A DNA stretch of 64,000 nt, from the NCBI RefSeq assembly GCF_019175385.1, contig NC_083342.1, positions 119,040,376 to 119,104,375 of the forward strand, read 5' to 3'. Positions 22,401 through 34,803 of this stretch are shown in pieces. The position numbers and the translations under genes were made by a program. The notes below the pieces were generated by a model that was not told the origin of the DNA, ran no database searches, and was given only the letters and a program-made list of their open reading frames with translations. This DNA comes from Lycium barbarum. Taxonomy: Eukaryota > Streptophyta > Magnoliopsida > Solanales > Solanaceae. How positions within the stretch are numbered: position 1 is the stretch's first letter; each line of letters starts with the position of its first letter.

Positions 22401-23914
22401 TGGCTGCTTGTTGTTTATTCTGTTACTACTTTGACAGAACAAATACTACACTTTGAGGGGAATTAGTTGCCTACTGGTTTGTACTATAAAGGAATGGACC
22501 TTACATTCGATAGGTTTGTCCTACATGTGGTCGATCTGTTGCTATAATTCCCCTTAGCCGATATTGACCTTCTATACATCCATATGAATGTGTATATATG
22601 AGATATACATTGAATATATACAATTCATTGATCGGAGTTGAGCTTGCGTTATATATTTTAGCTTTGTTTGTTAATCACATACTAATCCTTTTCCTTTCAT
22701 CCTTCTTATGCATGAACATCGCATACGAGTCCAAGCGGCTCGTCGTCTTTTCCCGCATTTGGCGTTGGGCTAAAATCCCAACATAACTCCTCTTGAGTCA
22801 TCCTACCAGTTTCGTTCGCAGCAGCTTTACTGGGCCGAAGCCCAACAGCAAACAGATCACAGCAGTCCAAGAAAGCGGGCTGAGCCCAAGTTATCCATTT
22901 AGCTATTTTTACGTTTGTGTGCATTTTATGTGTATTATGTGACTAACATTTTAGTGTTCGTTTGTTAGTTTAGGTAGACCTTAGTAACATTAAGGGTTTT
23001 AGTTTAGTAATGGGTTTAATTTCACAAATTACATTCACTTCTATTTTTAAAAACTATTTATAGTACCTATAACACTTATTTGAGTAATTTATTTTCAAAA
23101 TAGCATGATTACATCTTTTGGCTAAGGGAATAATAATTTAGGCTTACTATTTCAGAAATTTAAACATCGCAACTCTTATACTAACGTTAGCTTATTCTAA
23201 GAAATAAAAGGGCAAACTAACTCAACGAATGACTCTTTTCACTTTAGTTTCCTTCCGACACTTAGAATTACACATTTGTCTAGAACAACCTTTAGAACTT
23301 TTGTTAAATGACTCTTTCGAATTTTAGTCATTTCCTTCCAATATAAACATTACATGTCTATTTTTTAAACTAAACTCTTTATGCAATTATTATTTTTCTT
23401 AAAATCTTATTTTATGCAAATTATTATGTTTTTCCTATAAGTATTATTTTTCAACAATACTATTATACTATCGTTTAAAAACTTAACAACATTTATGAGT
23501 CGTATTTTAAAATAACATTAGAAGTATTCTTTTATACAAATTATTATCTTCTACAAATCCTATTTTAAACAACATTCTTATATGTAATTTTAGCTATATT
23601 TACAAAACTACTTTCTTTTTCTATAACATTACACTTACACTTAGCCTAAATTAATTATAAGTCCGGTCGGTCAACCATTGTTAATGGGTTTTAAAGGGTG
23701 CCTAATACCTTCCCTTTAGACTAATTGAACCCTTACCTAGAATCTTAAGTTTCGCAGACTTAAACAGAGTTAACTTTAAACATAACTTTAATAAACTTTA
23801 GGTGTCCTAATTCACCATAAATAATTAGGTGGCGACTCCTTAAAAATCACAAAAAACAGGAATCACCAATATGTTGTACTTCTAATTTAATCCGGGTTAA
23901 AATGGGGTGTGACA
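19494..23914 (+). mobile_element. Solo LTR (4421 bp) of a Tat/Ogre-like Gypsy family inserted in Copia gag
   Basis: The segment begins TGTTGACACCCAATTTTGTC and ends GGGGTGTGACA, and is flanked by the perfect 5-bp duplication GCTTG (19489-19493 and 23915-23919). The ends match those of the 28.7-kb element (TGTTGACACCC / GGGGTATAACA, minus strand), so it is a diverged member of the same or a sister family in the opposite orientation. It has no PBS, gag or second LTR, so it is a product of LTR-LTR recombination. A TATA-like CCTATAAATGGG lies near 20350, downstream of a pyrimidine-rich tract (19995-20340). Open frames at 19916-20338 and elsewhere are compositional. Confidence 0.93.
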
Positions 23915-26900
23915 GCTTGGATCAGATGTAATGACATGGTTTTATCATGGCTCCTTAATTCACTCTCCAAGGAGATAGCAGAAAGTGTCTTGTACTCAGT
24001 TAGTGCCAAAAGCCTTTGGAAGGACCTGGAAGATAGATTTGGTCAGACATCTGGTGCTAAACTGTTTCAATTACAAAAAGAGCTTAGTGTTGTTATTCAA
24101 GGAAACACTAGCATTTCAACTTATTTTACTAAAATGAAAAGTTTATGGGATGAATTAGATGCTTTAAACACTTTTTCTAGTTGCACTTGTGACTGTATCT
24201 GTGGTGCAAAGAAGAAAAGTGTAAAAGCCCATGAAGATGAAAGGCTACTCCACTTCCTAATGGGACTGAATGACACATTCGTAGGGGTTAGAAGCAATAT
24301 TCTCATGTCTTCTCCCCTACCCAGTATTGGTCAAGCATATTCACTTATTGTTCAAGATGAAAAACAAAGAGAAATTCATGCCAATCCCATAAATCTAAGA
24401 GACTCAGCAGCCTTAATGACTAGCACTTCAATAATGAGAAGGTTTAATAACTACAAAGGACAAAAGAACAATTATGATGCTAAGAAAAACTCTCTATTTT
24501 GTAACTACTGCAAGAAAACAGGACATACCATTGGCAAATACTACAGGCTAAATGGTTTTCTAGAGGATTTTAAGTTTAACAAACCAAAGAAATATCAAGG
24601 AGTAGCACAGTCTAATAATGTTCTTGCCTCAGTAGAGGGTAGCCAGCATGAAGACAACATAAGTTCAGAAACGAAGTCTCCAAGTCAGGAAAATGTTTCA
24701 CAACTTCTGCAGAAAATGAACCAAAATGGTGCAGGGCCATCAAATGTTTCTGCAAATCTGAGTTATGTTGGTATGGTTAAGTTCTTCAATACTTTTGCTT
24801 GTCTATTACATATTAACAATGATTCTTGGATACTAGATAGTGGAGCAACTGAGCATATGACATTTGATAAAAGTTTCTTTTTATCTATTAAACCCCTTCC
24901 TAAACCCATTATGGTAAATTTGCCTAATTTACAACAAATGAAAGCAACTAATTCAGGATCTATTTCTCTCTTATCTAATCTAATCTTACACGATGTTCTC
25001 TTTATACTCTCTTTCAGGTTCAATCTTCTGTTTGTGCACAAGTTATGCAGATAGCTTCAATCATATTTGTTTTTCACTCCTAACACTTGCTTTATGTTGC
25101 AGGGCCCTTCAATGAAGAGCCCTCTGGTTCTTGGTAAGCAACAAGGAGGTCTATATATTCTGAAGCAGAGTCAGCCAGCAGTTTCTACAAAGAGTCTACC
25201 ACAAAACAATCCTGATAACCTGTCTTTTAATCCAACTCATGTATTTACTTCCTGTTTTAGTTTCTTTGATTCCAATGTAAAAGAAAAGTTGTGGCATTAT
25301 AGACTTGGCCACATGCCTTTGAGTAATATGAATAAAATTGTTTCAGATTGTGTTTCTTCTTCTTAAAAATTCCCCTCTCCTTGTGTTATTTGTCCTATGG
25401 CAAGACAGGCTAAATTACCTTTTCCTACAAGTACAATTTCCACTAAAGCTAATTTTGAGTTAATACATATAGATATATGGGGACCATATAAAACAATCAC
25501 CCATGATGGTTTTAAGTATTTTGTCACCAGGACTCATTTGATTAGTACAAAGCCTAATGCCTTTTCTATTATTCAATCCTTTAGTACAAAGCCTAATGCC
25601 TTTTCTATTATTCAATCCTTTCTTTCAATGGTAGAAGCACAATTCAACTTCAAAATTAAAATCATAAGATCTGATAATGCCTTTGAATTAGGCAGTGGAA
25701 AAATTCAATCAGATTTTCTTCTCTCCAAAGGAATAATTCATCAAACTACCTGTGCTTCTACTCCACAACAAAATGGAGTTGTGGAATGGAAGCACAAACA
25801 TTTGTTAGAAACATCAAGAGCTTTACTATATCAGTCACATCTACCTGCTGGCTATTGGGGGGGAATGCTTGTTAACAACAACCTATCTTATAAACAGATA
25901 TCCTTCTAGAGTACTCAACTATAAAACACCTTTTGAACTTTTATTTCACACTAAACCTTCTTACTCTAACCTCAAGTGTTTTGGGTGCTTATGTTTTGTT
26001 TCTACCTTACCTACTCATAGAGCTAAGTTTGACCCCAGAGCTTTACCATGTGTATTTGTGGGTTATCCCTATGGGAAGAAAGGATATAAAGTTTTGAATC
26101 TTAAAACCAAAAGAATTCAAGTGCCAAGAGATGTGGTTTTTCATGCGGAGTACTTTCCTTTTTCTTCATCTAGTTCCCAACCTAGCACTATTTTTTCCGC
26201 TTCACCAAATAATGTTTGCCCAAATCTTCCCTCCGACTCTATTGATCCTTTTACTGATTCCCTTCATTGTAAATTTCCCTCCAACATAGATATAAACTTT
26301 GATTCTAATTTTTCTAAAAATGATGATCCTTCCTCTATTTCACCTTATCAAGATCCTTCCTCTAACACAAATGAAAATTCTAGTCCCTCTTTCTCCCATT
26401 TTACTGAAGTTGTGTCTTCTACTCCTAGTTCACCTTTCACTACTCTACCTCTCATTATTCATGATACTCCTCGTTCAGAACCTATCATCCAAACTATTCT
26501 TAGACAAACATCTAGAGTTGATAAGAGGCCAGCTTACTTAGATGATTATATTTGTAATGCCTTACAACTTACAGATGTTAGTACCACTTGTTTTCTTCGT
26601 ACTGCCACCCCTAATTCCCTTCCTTTTAATAGTTTGTCTTCTAAAAATCAAATGATGGTCAATTCTATTTCTAGTATACAAGAACCTGTTAATAATGTTC
26701 AGACAGCACATCATCCTGGATGGCAAGAAGCTATGGATAAGGAAATTGCAGCACTAGAATTGAACAAAACATAGGAAGTTGTTGTCTTGCGTACTGGTAA
26801 AAAGGCTCTACCATCTAAATGGGTGTATAAAGTAAAGCAACATTCTAATGGAAATATTGAGAGACTTAAAGGTAGATTGGTTGTGAGGGGTGACATACAA

Positions 26901-27382
26901 AAAGAGGGTGTGGATTACAATGAAACATTTTTACCGGTGGTGAAAATGACAACTATCAGGTGTATTTTGGCTACTGCTCTTAAGAAAGGATGGGGACTTT
27001 TCCAGTTAGATGTAAATAATTCTTTTTTACATGGTGAGCTTGATGAGGAGGTTTACATGAAGTTTCCACCTGGAACCTCTCCTCCATCACCAAACCATGT
27101 ATGTTTGCTGAAAAAGTCCCTTTATGGACTTAAACAAGCATCTAGACAGTGGTATTCTAAGCTCACATCAGCTCTTAACTTTAAAGGTTTTAAGCATTCA
27201 CTCAATGATTATTCTTTATTTAAAAAAAAAAAACAGATAATTCTATCTCTATTGTAGCAGTATATGTGGATGACATATTATTGACAGGCAACAATGAATC
27301 TGAATCACATGCTCTTAAGATTTTTTGGATGAAGAGTTCAAGATTAAGGATCTTGAATACTTACATTTTTTCCTTTTCGATC
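23915..27382 (+). pseudogene. Copia gag-pol pseudogene: gag C-end, protease, integrase, RT (truncated)
   Basis: Domains in order: UBN2-like gag (NDMVLSWLLNSLSKEI); a zinc knuckle CNYC...H with the last Cys changed to Tyr (24539-24541); protease DSGAT (24836); a GAG-pre-integrase WHYRLGHM; integrase with CVICPMARQAK, HIDIWGPYK, RSDNAFE and QQNGVVE; the RT box [38 protein letters not shown]; and YVDD (27263-27274). Defects: in-frame stops at 25052 (TAG), 25364 (TAA) and 26772 (TAG, at the Trp of an NKTW-type site); a frameshift in the G-run near 25860; a frameshift in the A-run near 27225; another near 27325; and a 39-bp tandem duplication in integrase. RNase H, PPT and the 3' LTR are missing: sequence similarity stops near 27382. 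Confidence 0.93.
25544..25621 (+). repeat. 39-bp in-frame tandem duplication inside Copia integrase
   Basis: Two exact copies of a 39-bp unit (25544-25582, 25583-25621) encode STKPNAFSIIQSF twice. They fall between the first and second catalytic Asp of the integrase core, so spacing there is 13 residues longer than usual. The frame is kept. Confidence 0.92.
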
Positions 27383-27512
27383 TTGAGCTTTCAATTTCCA
27401 TCATCTCAAATCAGTCTCAAATCATCTCCTAACACCTCCAAAATTGATATTCAAGGTTATACCAATTTTTTCCAAGAAAATCTAATATCACCAAATCAAA
27501 AGTTATACCATT
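27383..27512 (+). repeat. Unclassified repeat adjoining the Copia truncation, continuing after 56259
   Basis: After the Copia RT breaks off, the sequence changes to one related to 18490-18565 (CTTGAGCTTTCAATTT ... CAAATCATCTCC). It reads on across the 28.7-kb insertion into 56265 (GACCAAAACTCC). It is therefore the host repeat into which the big element inserted. The family is unknown to me. Confidence 0.55.
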
Positions 27513-27517
27513 CTAGC

Positions 27518-30500
27518 TGTTATACCCCATTTTAACCGGGTTGAAGCGGAATACAACATATTGGTGATTCCTATATTGCTTCGTTTTAAAAGGAGTCGCC
27601 ACCTAATTGATTTTAAGGTGAATTAGGGCACCTAATTATTAACTAAGGTAAAGCTAACTAAACCTCCGTTAACAGTCTGCTTAGTCAGTGTGATTCTAGG
27701 TAAGGGTTCTATATTATCCTAAAGGGAAGGTGTCAGGCATCCTTTAGAATCCGTTAACTACGGTTATCTGACCAAACTTAGGTTAATTAATTAAAGATGT
27801 AAATGTAGCATTTAATTTTTAAGAAATTGGCTTACAATGTTGCTAATGTTTTAAAAGGAAAATATAAGCTATTTAAAATAACACTTGTAAATATTATTAA
27901 GGCTTCAAATAATAAAGCTATTTAAAATAAACTTAAGAATGTTGCTAAAGCTTTAAGTGAAAATATAATAATGCTATAGAAAATAATCTTATAAATATTG
28001 CTATGACTTTAAAAAAATAAGATTTGTAAAATATAATAATTTGCATATAAATGGAAAAGAGTGCGGGTTGCAGCGTTTTAATATTTTGAAACAACTCAAA
28101 TGGCGAGATATTAATTGATTTTTGCAATTTAGGAATATAGACAAGGTGCGAATTTTCTTTCTCCTTTCATTGTCTCTTATTAATTATGCTTAGCTAAAAA
28201 TATGCATGATTGATTCAAACTTGAATGAGTTTCCTATAAAATATACTTGAGTTTATAGTGACATATTAATGACGTCTTGAAACGTTTATGATAAAAATAT
28301 ATAGTCATGCCGTTTTGCGATTCGACCATTCCGAATAAAATATAAGTATTAGACGTTATAAATAGTTTTAACATAAAAGAAGATAATAAAATTTATGGAA
28401 TCGATGATTAGTCTTCCTTAAACTAACTACCCATTTACTAAAAACTAAATCTACTAATTCATTAGGATTCATCTAAGTTAATGAAATAAGGTAAGGTTAG
28501 TCATACAAAGCAAATAAAGATACACAACAATAAAATAAGGAAGAGAAAAGAAAGAAAAGGACGAAATGGATCTGGTCCATTTTAAAGCCCAACTGCTGGA
28601 ATTGTGCGCGTGATTGGGCTTAGGCCCAATAAATTTTATATGCTGCTGCTGTTATGGGCTTTGACCCAGAATTTCCTTTTTTTTTTTCTTTTTTCTTTTG
28701 CTGCGGGTGGGCTGACTCGAGAGGAGGATTTTGTTGGGCTTTCAGCCCATCGTTGGAGGCGGAAGAAGATGAGTCCCTCGGACTCGTATGCGATGGTCAT
28801 GCATAAAAACGAAAGAAAAGGGATTAGTACATAACCAATAAATAAAGCTAAGATGTATATGATGCAAAATTCAGAACAGATCAGTGGATTGTATATATAC
28901 TAATGAACAGTTCGACATAACATAGTTCTATTAGAGAAGAAAAGAGAATGCTATTGATCTTTCAGGGAAGTCTAATTTGTAACAGCAGCAAAAGTTAAGC
29001 TGCACGATGCTTTCATTTAGACAAGGGAACACAAAACCAAACTTAACCTTTTGAGTGACAAAAAGAGGGAAAGATAGGCCTCAACAAAGTCTTTTCAAGC
29101 TCAACTTCACAACTTTAATTTGGGAAATCAAGGGCTTAATTTTAACACTTTTTGCAGTAGTTTGGGGAAAGTTGACATATGATTTAAACACCCTTCAACT
29201 ACTAGAGATACAATTACTAATTCCAAGCAATAATTTTCTTTCAATCCTGCTGTATTACCCAATCAATTGACAAATCTCATACTAATCACAGATAACTTAT
29301 GGTCCATTCAAATAATATTAGGTCCAACTAAATCATGTCTAAGGGTCACACCAGCCAAACCGATACATCAACATGTCAAACATAAGCAGGTAAATGGACT
29401 ATAAAAGCATAAGACTAGGCTTAAACAAGAAATATAATATTTGGGACATGGTTTTTTAAACTGAGTTAACACTAAAAGCATATCAGTCTAAAATGGAAAA
29501 AGGAGTAAACTACCAACTAAAAAGCAATCAAAGCTAAACTGGGGATTGACATTTATAGACATGCTTTAACCATATTCGTGCATAGACCAATGTCCCTGAA
29601 CTAGCAACTACCAAACATGATTAGACAAGAATGACCAATAACTTAAACTAGCAGCCACATGTACATTAATCAAGCTGAGCTACTCATTCACAGAGAAATA
29701 TCTAGCAAATATTTAACCATTTGGCATGTTTTAAGCTAAATTAATTAATTAGATCAGTAACTTAACTAAACAGCAACTACGCACATATCAATCCTGCCTA
29801 AAATAACATTAACACAATTAACTAAAGGCAGTTAAATACGCCCCAAACAGGTTTAAGCTAAAATAGAACAACAATTAAACACATATTAAGCATACTTAAT
29901 ACTAATACTGCCAAGAAGCAATTCAATAGCAATTAAAGAGCATAACGAGTTAACTACTAGAACAAAACAAAACAAAAAAAAGCAACTTGAAGGAGGGAAG
30001 ATTACATGATTACAAGGACATGTTTTATATTTCAAATTCAGGGATTGCCCAAACAGATGCAAAGTAGTTTAAGCAAGCAACTATCGGTAGCTTAAACCAT
30101 CACTAATATCTACCAGATTTCAAATAAATATGAGAAGATAGAATGCTCTTTAAAGAACTAGGATTTATTAACTCAATATGAGACAAATTCCATGCAATGT
30201 CTATGTTTGGACCAGGTAAAGAGAGGTATGTGAAATCCAAATAGATTCTTACAAGTTCATTTTTGCATACAGAGATCCCATTTCGGCCTGTTTTAAATAA
30301 AAACTTATTTTAGCGTCTTGTTAAATCCAAAGCCTTTATGAACTGCTTAAGAGATGAGAACAGTTTGAACATTCAAGTAAAACAAGGACTAAATATACTT
30401 CGAGCATGCTAATGATAATATCGAACACAATGACTCATATGAACACTCCTAAATTGCAGTACTAAAACATTTTACAAGGTCAGGTAGGAATTTCGATTTG

Positions 30501-31885
30501 AACTCCTGTATGCATATTTAAACTCCCAATTTAAGTTAAACGACATCGTATAACTAAACGGGGCAGGCCCTTATTACCAGATTAAACCAAACATTATCAA
30601 TACAGTCATCTAAATATAAGCATACAGACATAGCTGAAACTAACATCAATCTAGGCTGGGATATACATATACCAGCATTATCGATTATTAAAACCGCAAT
30701 CAATTAACTCGAAACATACGCTCATACTATTAAGCTACTAACTGAAGTCATATTAACTGAAACTACGGAATATGCATGAACACACTAAATTGACTGAAAC
30801 GACAAAGAAACACATATCGACACACGAATGAAAAGAACCTGCGAGCAAAGTAAAAAGGACAGGATGATTACGGACCTTTTTTGGGTGCAGCGAACAGGGG
30901 GTTTCGAGTCTTTGATCCACCTCGAACACTATCAAATCCGAGCTTGCGATACTCGGATTCACAGCAACAACAAGGCAAACGAATATAAATTGGGATCTAA
31001 TATTTTGACCCGATTAAAATGAGACTACGATTTGCTACAGAAACTGATTTTTTATTTAGATTTTGAGGCGGCTGATGAACTAGTATTGCTTAGGTGATTT
31101 TGCCACTAAAAAAAAAACTTGTTTCTTGCTTTTTTTGGGGGTTTTGGAGTTCAAGAACTGCCTCCTAAAGAGATTCTAGCCTCCCTTATTTATAGGTTTT
31201 TGTGTTGAATAAAAGAAAGAGGGCAGGAGCGTAAGAGAGAGAGAGGAGCGGGGGACAACGTGAAGTGGGGGACAGCGGGGAATAGGGAGAGAGCGGCGCT
31301 AGGGTTTTTCGCAGGAGAGGAGAAAAGGAGAAAGGAAGAGGGGAAGGGTGTGCGCGGCGGAGAGGGAAAGGGAACAAAGGAAAAATGGAGGGGAAACCCT
31401 AAAGGGTTTCCCTTAAACGGATTGGGCCGGACCCGGTCTTTTTTGGACTGGGTCAATTTTGGACTGGGTATTAAAGAATGGGCTAGTGAATTAAAACATG
31501 GACTGGTCTAAAAAATTGGGATCAAAATATGGGCTGGTCCAAAATATTTATGAGTTGATTGGAGTTTGATTTGGGATCCGATAAATCAGAAATACGGACT
31601 GAGTGCAAGAAATGGCTTGGCTTCTAAATTTGAATAAAAGACCCATTTTAATTAGTAATATACTGAGTATGACAAAATATTACCTAATACAAAAATGTGT
31701 AATTATTAGGACTCGAGTAATAAAATTATATGATGCTATAATAGCCGTGCAATATCATTTTAACAATAAATAAACCCTGTCATTTAATTGTGCGAAATAA
31801 AATGCGATACGTGTGCAGAAATTGGTAAAAAATGCTGAAACGTAAAAATTATAATAATACTAATAATAAAATGAAAGTAACGAAT
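27518..31885 (-). repeat. 3' LTR (LTR1), U3 start deleted
   Basis: The 4368-bp LTR has an intact outer end (TGTTATACCCC on the plus strand). It matches LTR3 up to CGAAT at 31885 and then passes directly into internal sequence. It carries private bases relative to LTR2 and LTR3, such as G at 27808, a C in GACCATTCCG near 28330, and GGACG near 28560. TATA-like TTATTTATAG (minus CTATAAATAA) is at 31186-31195. Short open frames within it are not genes. Confidence 0.93.
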
Positions 31886-32257
31886 CACGATTAGTGCGAA
31901 TCTTTGTAAAACATTGTCCCAGTGTCGAATTATGATGACACTGGGTATTGTGATAGAACTCTGAAAATTGAGTGTGCTGGAACGCGAACGGGATATTTGG
32001 AATTGGAGCCGAGTGTTCGAGGTAGATCTTTGACCCTTGTCGGGAAGTCTGCTTATCCTTCACGACATATTGCCCCAGTTCGCTGCCGAAGAAATAGTTC
32101 CACGTTGCGCTAGAGCTCCTGCGAAACTTTAAACTAGATAAAAGTAATCAGTAAAAACAAATATTGAAATAAAGCGATGCAAGTGCGGTGCAATGCGGCT
32201 GCGAGCACACGCAGGGCATTAAGAAAGAATAATAATAAAACAAAGCAGGTGCGGCGC

Positions 32258-34080
32258 GATGTCTTATGCAGAAATTACAAAAGGCGGTGTGCAGCCTTAT
32301 GCCGGATTTACAAAGGGCGGTGCACAGCCCCTGCAACATATGAAAGCGATGCAAAGGGCGGTGCTCAGCCTTATGCAGAAATTTAGAAAGGGCGGTGCAT
32401 GGCCCAAGCAATATATGAAAGCGATGCAAAAGGGCGGTGCGCAGCCCATGCATCATATGAAAGGCGGTGCTCAGCCTTATGCAGAAATTTAAAAGGGCGG
32501 TGCATGGCCCAGGCAATATATGGAAGCGATGCAAAGGGCGGTGCGCAGCCCATGCATCATATCAAAAGCGGTGCACAGCCTTATGCAGAAATTTAAAAGG
32601 GCGGTGCATGGCCCAGGCAATATATGAAAGCGATGCAAAGGGTGGTGCGCAGCCCATGCATCATACGAAAGATGGTGCACAGCCTTATGCAGAAATTTAA
32701 AAGGGCGGTGCATGGCCCGGGCAATATATGAAAGCGATGCAAAGGGCGGTGCGCAGCCCATACATCATGCGAAAGGCGGTGCTCAGCCTTATGCAGAAAT
32801 TACAAAGGGCGGTGCATGGCCCATGTAATATATGAAAGCGATACAAAGGGCGGTGTGCAGCCCATGCATCATATGAAAGGCGGTGCTCAGCCTTATGCAG
32901 AAATTACAAAGGGCGGTGCATGGCCCATGTAACATATGAAAGCGATGCAAAGGGCGGTGCGCAGCCCATGCAACATATGAAAGGCGGTGCTCAGCCTTAT
33001 GCAGAAATTTAAAAGGGTGGTGCATGGCCCAGGCAATATATGAAAGTGATGCAAAGGGCGGTGCGCAGCCCATGCGTCATATGAAAGGCGGTGCGCAGCC
33101 TTATGCAGAAATTTAAAAGGGCGGTGCATGGCCCAGGCGATATATGAAAGCGATGCAAAGGGCGGTGCGCAGCCCATGCATCATATGAAAGGCGGTGCTC
33201 AGCCTTATGCAGAAATTTAAAAGGGCGGTGCATGGCCCAGGCAATATATGGAAGCGATGCAAAGGGCGGTGCGCAGCCCATGCATCATATCAAAAGCGGT
33301 GCACAGCCTTATGCAGAAATTTAAAAGGGCGGTGCATGGCCCAGGCAATATATGAAAGCGATGCAAAGGGTGGTGCGCAGCCCATGCATCATACGAAAGA
33401 TGGTGCACAGCCTTATGCAGAAATTTAAAAGGGCGGTGCATGGCCCGGGCAATATATGAAAGCGATGCAAAGGGCGGTGCGCAGCCCATACATCATGCGA
33501 AAGGCGGTGCTCAGCCTTATGCAGAAATTACAAAGGGCGGTGCATGGCCCATGTAATATATGAAAGCGATACAAAGGGCGGTGTGCAGCCCATGCATCAT
33601 ATGAAAGGCGGTGCTCAGCCTTATGCAGAAATTACAAAGGGCGGTGCATGGCCCATGTAACATATGAAAGCGATGCAAAGGGCGGTGCGCAGCCCATGCA
33701 ACATATGAAAGGCGGTGCTCAGCCTTATGCAGAAATTTAAAAGGGTGGTGCATGGCCCAGGCAATATATGAAAGTGATGCAAAGGGCGGTGCGCAGCCCA
33801 TGCGTCATATGAAAGGCGGTGCGCAGCCTTATGCAGAAATTTAAAAGGGCGGTGCATGGCCCAGGCGATATATGAAAGCGATGCAAAGGGCGGTGCGCAG
33901 CCCATGCATCATATGAAAGGCGGTGCACAGCCTTATGCAGAAATTTAAAAGGGCGGTGCATGGCCCAGGCGATATATGAAAGCGATGCAAAGGGCGGTGC
34001 GCAGCCCATGCAACATATAAAACGCGGTGCTCAGCCTTATGCTGAAATTTCAAAGGGGCGGTGCACAGCCCATGCGACAT
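32258..34080. repeat. 104-bp tandem array, unit 1 (about 17 copies)
   Basis: Each 104-bp unit has three sub-units, and each sub-unit holds a 16-nt inverted-repeat core: GGGC-GGTGCGCA-GCCC, AGGC-GGTGCTCA-GCCT and GGGC-GGTGCATG-GCCC. They are separated by AT-richer spacers of about 14, 17 and 25 nt. Open frames on both strands across the array come from a period that lets frames stay open, not from genes. The array lies on the transcript-3' side of gag, where Tat-lineage elements carry hypervariable tandem repeats. The stretch at about 32460-33187 is repeated at 33188-33915. Confidence 0.92.
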
Positions 34081-34083
34081 ATA

Positions 34084-34330
34084 AAAGGCGGACGAGCTTA
34101 AAATGTCCAATTAAAGGCGGAAAAGCCTAAAATGTCCAATTAAAGGCGGACAAGCCCAAATGTTCAATTAAAGGCGGACAAGCCTAAATGTTCAATTAAA
34201 GGCGGACAAGCCTAAATGTCCAATTAAAGGCGGACAAGCCTAAATGTCCTATTAAAGGCGGACCGGCCTAAATGTCCTATTAGAGGCGGATGGGCCTAAA
34301 TGTCCTATTAAAGGCGGACGGGCCTAAATG
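34084..34330. repeat. 28-bp tandem array, unit 1
   Basis: The unit is AAAGGCGGACAAGCCTAAAT followed by GTCCAATT, about nine copies, with CAATT changing to CTATT along the array. Each copy holds AGGC-GGACAA-GCCT, the same outer stem as in one sub-unit of the 104-bp repeat, so the two arrays look related. Confidence 0.88.
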
Positions 34331-34803
34331 CGGTGCTTTTGCGAACAATGATGATGTGCCTTTGCAGGGCATTTGAAAGTAATAATGTAATGCAGGTGCG
34401 GTTGCTTTTGCAGTGCGGGGCATTTAAAGAAATAGTGCATGCGCATTGTATTTGAAAGCATTTATGCAAGGCATTTGAAAGCAATAGGAAATGTTTGTGC
34501 ATCGACACATTTGAAAAATCATTTGCAAGACTCAGGCATTAATTTGTTGCGAATCTCGTAAATTATTGATACTCGAGAGGCATAATTGTTATAAGCAAGA
34601 TCAAACCGTTCGACGTGCAATTCTTGCAAGGCTGTGAACATTATATATTTTGGATTCCGCAACTTGGAAACATGGTGATAAACAATTTCAGCCGAATTTG
34701 GAACTGTGACATATTGTGAAACAAAACGAGCGTCCTTTCTCCAAAGTCTTCCCTTTGCCTGATGACTTTGTTGGCCATATACTCTTTCATGTTTCTCGAT
34801 ATC

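Noticed and set aside
28604..31022. Short frames inside the LTRs (for example 28604-28834, 29055-29270, 30753-30962) and their copies
   Set aside because: They lie within LTR sequence, are below 80 codons and lack domain features.
32148..34110. Many overlapping 65-128 codon open frames on both strands with repeated MGCAPPFASLSYIAWAMHRP-type translations
   Set aside because: They are translations of the 104-bp tandem array. Equivalent frames exist in several phases and both strands, and they shift with each unit. No protein family is recognisable.
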